This document shows, one piece after another, positions 11,346 to 11,735 of a DNA stretch of 11,735 nt. The translations under genes were made by a program, and so were the position numbers. The notes below the pieces were generated by a model. That model saw nothing but the letters and a program-made list of their open reading frames with translations, was not told the DNA's origin and ran no database searches. Source of the stretch: Corynebacterium sp. Its GTDB lineage: Bacteria; Actinomycetota; Actinomycetes; Mycobacteriales; Mycobacteriaceae. The stretch is taken from assembly GCA_030450335.1 (NCBI GenBank), contig JAKDIS010000084.1:1-11735 (forward strand). Reading direction: 5' to 3'. The stretch's first letter is position 1. The number at the start of each line of letters is the position of its first letter.

Positions 11346-11382
11346 GTGTCACGATGTCCGGCGGTGGGCTATGATGGTGTGG
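11346..11382 (+). promoter_or_regulatory. Candidate secG promoter
   Basis: TATGAT at 11370-11375 is a 5/6 match to TATAAT. GTGTCA at 11346-11351 matches TTGACA at four positions with an 18-base spacer. It is the best-scoring promoter by eye in the window. Initiation near 11382 gives a leader of about 37 bases. A short inverted repeat, TCGTG-N5-CACGA (11340-11354), covers the -35 element. Confidence 0.55.
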
Positions 11383-11405
11383 TTATCGCATGGCCCCGAC
11401 CGACG

Positions 11406-11410
11406 TAAGG
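11406..11410 (+). promoter_or_regulatory. Ribosome binding site of secG
   Basis: TAAGG lies eight bases upstream of the ATG at 11419. It decides this start over the longer open frame beginning at 11323, whose extra residues do not resemble SecG and cross the promoter. Confidence 0.65.
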
Positions 11411-11418
11411 CAGTTCGC

Positions 11419-11658
11419 ATGGTTCTCACCCTCCAGATCCTTCTGGTGGTCACCAGCCTCATTCTGGGACTCTCCGTTCTTCTCCACAAGGGGAAGGGCG
11501 GCGGCCTGTCCAGCCTGTTCGGTGGCGGTATGCAGTCGAGCCTGTCGGGCTCCACGGTGGTGGAGAAGAACCTCGACCGGTTGACGGTCACCACCGCGGT
11601 GATCTGGATCGCCGCCATCATCGGACTGAACCTGGTCGTCCACTACAACGTGGGCTGA
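11419..11658 (+). CDS. secG: Preprotein translocase subunit SecG
   Basis: A small membrane partner of SecYE that improves protein export through the Sec channel. The 79-residue length is typical of actinobacterial SecG (about 77). Two hydrophobic segments are visible: residues 4-22 (QILLVVTSLILGLSVLL) and about 56-74 (AVIWIAAIIGLNLVV). Between them lies the conserved cytoplasmic Gly/Ser-rich loop HKGKGGGLSSLFGGG, followed by a charged EKNLDR stretch before the second helix. The start at 11419 is chosen from the ribosome site and family length. secG commonly follows the triose-phosphate genes in actinobacteria. Its own promoter and the terminator behind it indicate a single-gene transcript. 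Confidence 0.96.
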   Translation: MVLTLQILLVVTSLILGLSVLLHKGKGGGLSSLFGGGMQSSLSGSTVVEKNLDRLTVTTAVIWIAAIIGLNLVVHYNVG

Positions 11659-11687
11659 TCCGGCCTGTAGCTGGCCCGCACGTCCGG

Positions 11688-11716
11688 CCCCTGCACCTTG
11701 GTGGTGCGGGGGTTTT
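11688..11716 (+). terminator. Intrinsic terminator of secG
   Basis: CCCCTGCACC (11688-11697) pairs with GGTGCGGGGG (11703-11712), with a five-base loop and one G-U pair, for a 10-bp GC-rich stem. TTTT follows at once (11713-11716). It begins 30 bases after the secG stop. It is the only classical hairpin-plus-T-run terminator I see in the window. Confidence 0.85.
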
Positions 11717-11735
11717 CGTGTGCGCGGGGGTCAGT

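Noticed and set aside
11323..11418. Longer N-terminus for secG
   Set aside because: The extra residues do not resemble SecG, cross the TATGAT promoter element, and lack a ribosome site; the ATG at 11419 has TAAGG at good spacing.

Overview
The window is ordinary, densely packed housekeeping chromosome from a high-GC actinobacterium. The best match is a GC-rich Corynebacterium. The order uvrC-rapZ-yvcK-whiA-gap-pgk-tpiA-ppc-secG, all on the + strand, is the corynebacterial arrangement. Mycobacteria keep uvrC-rapZ-yvcK-whiA and gap-pgk-tpi-secG but lack ppc between tpi and secG. The species call is inference from gene order, GC-rich codon use and protein motifs.

Region 1 (1-2108) is UvrC, the nuclease subunit of nucleotide excision repair; its first few codons lie outside the window. 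Region 2 (2118-5198) is the conserved rapZ-yvcK-whiA block: a P-loop/RapZ-family protein, a CofD-like YvcK/CuvA protein and the WhiA DNA-binding protein. Their coding sequences overlap by 4 and 17 bases. Region 3 (5276-8462) encodes lower-glycolysis enzymes: glyceraldehyde-3-phosphate dehydrogenase, phosphoglycerate kinase and triosephosphate isomerase. Region 4 (8478-11315) is phosphoenolpyruvate carboxylase, which feeds oxaloacetate to the TCA cycle from glycolytic PEP. Region 5 (11419-11658) is SecG of the Sec translocon, followed by a good intrinsic terminator at 11688-11716.

Spacing and promoter-like motifs suggest these transcription units: uvrC; rapZ-yvcK(-whiA); gap alone plus possible read-through; pgk-tpiA; ppc; secG. 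rapZ and ppc look leaderless, because a -10-like hexamer ends exactly six bases before each ATG. A perfect 14-bp inverted repeat separates gap from pgk and is followed by an extended -10 element.

No mobile element, RNA gene, CRISPR array or phage-like segment was seen. No gene-free stretch exceeds 300 bases; the longest is the 172-base gap-pgk spacer. I found no convincing undescribed system. The points worth a second look are regulatory details and lineage-specific protein extensions.
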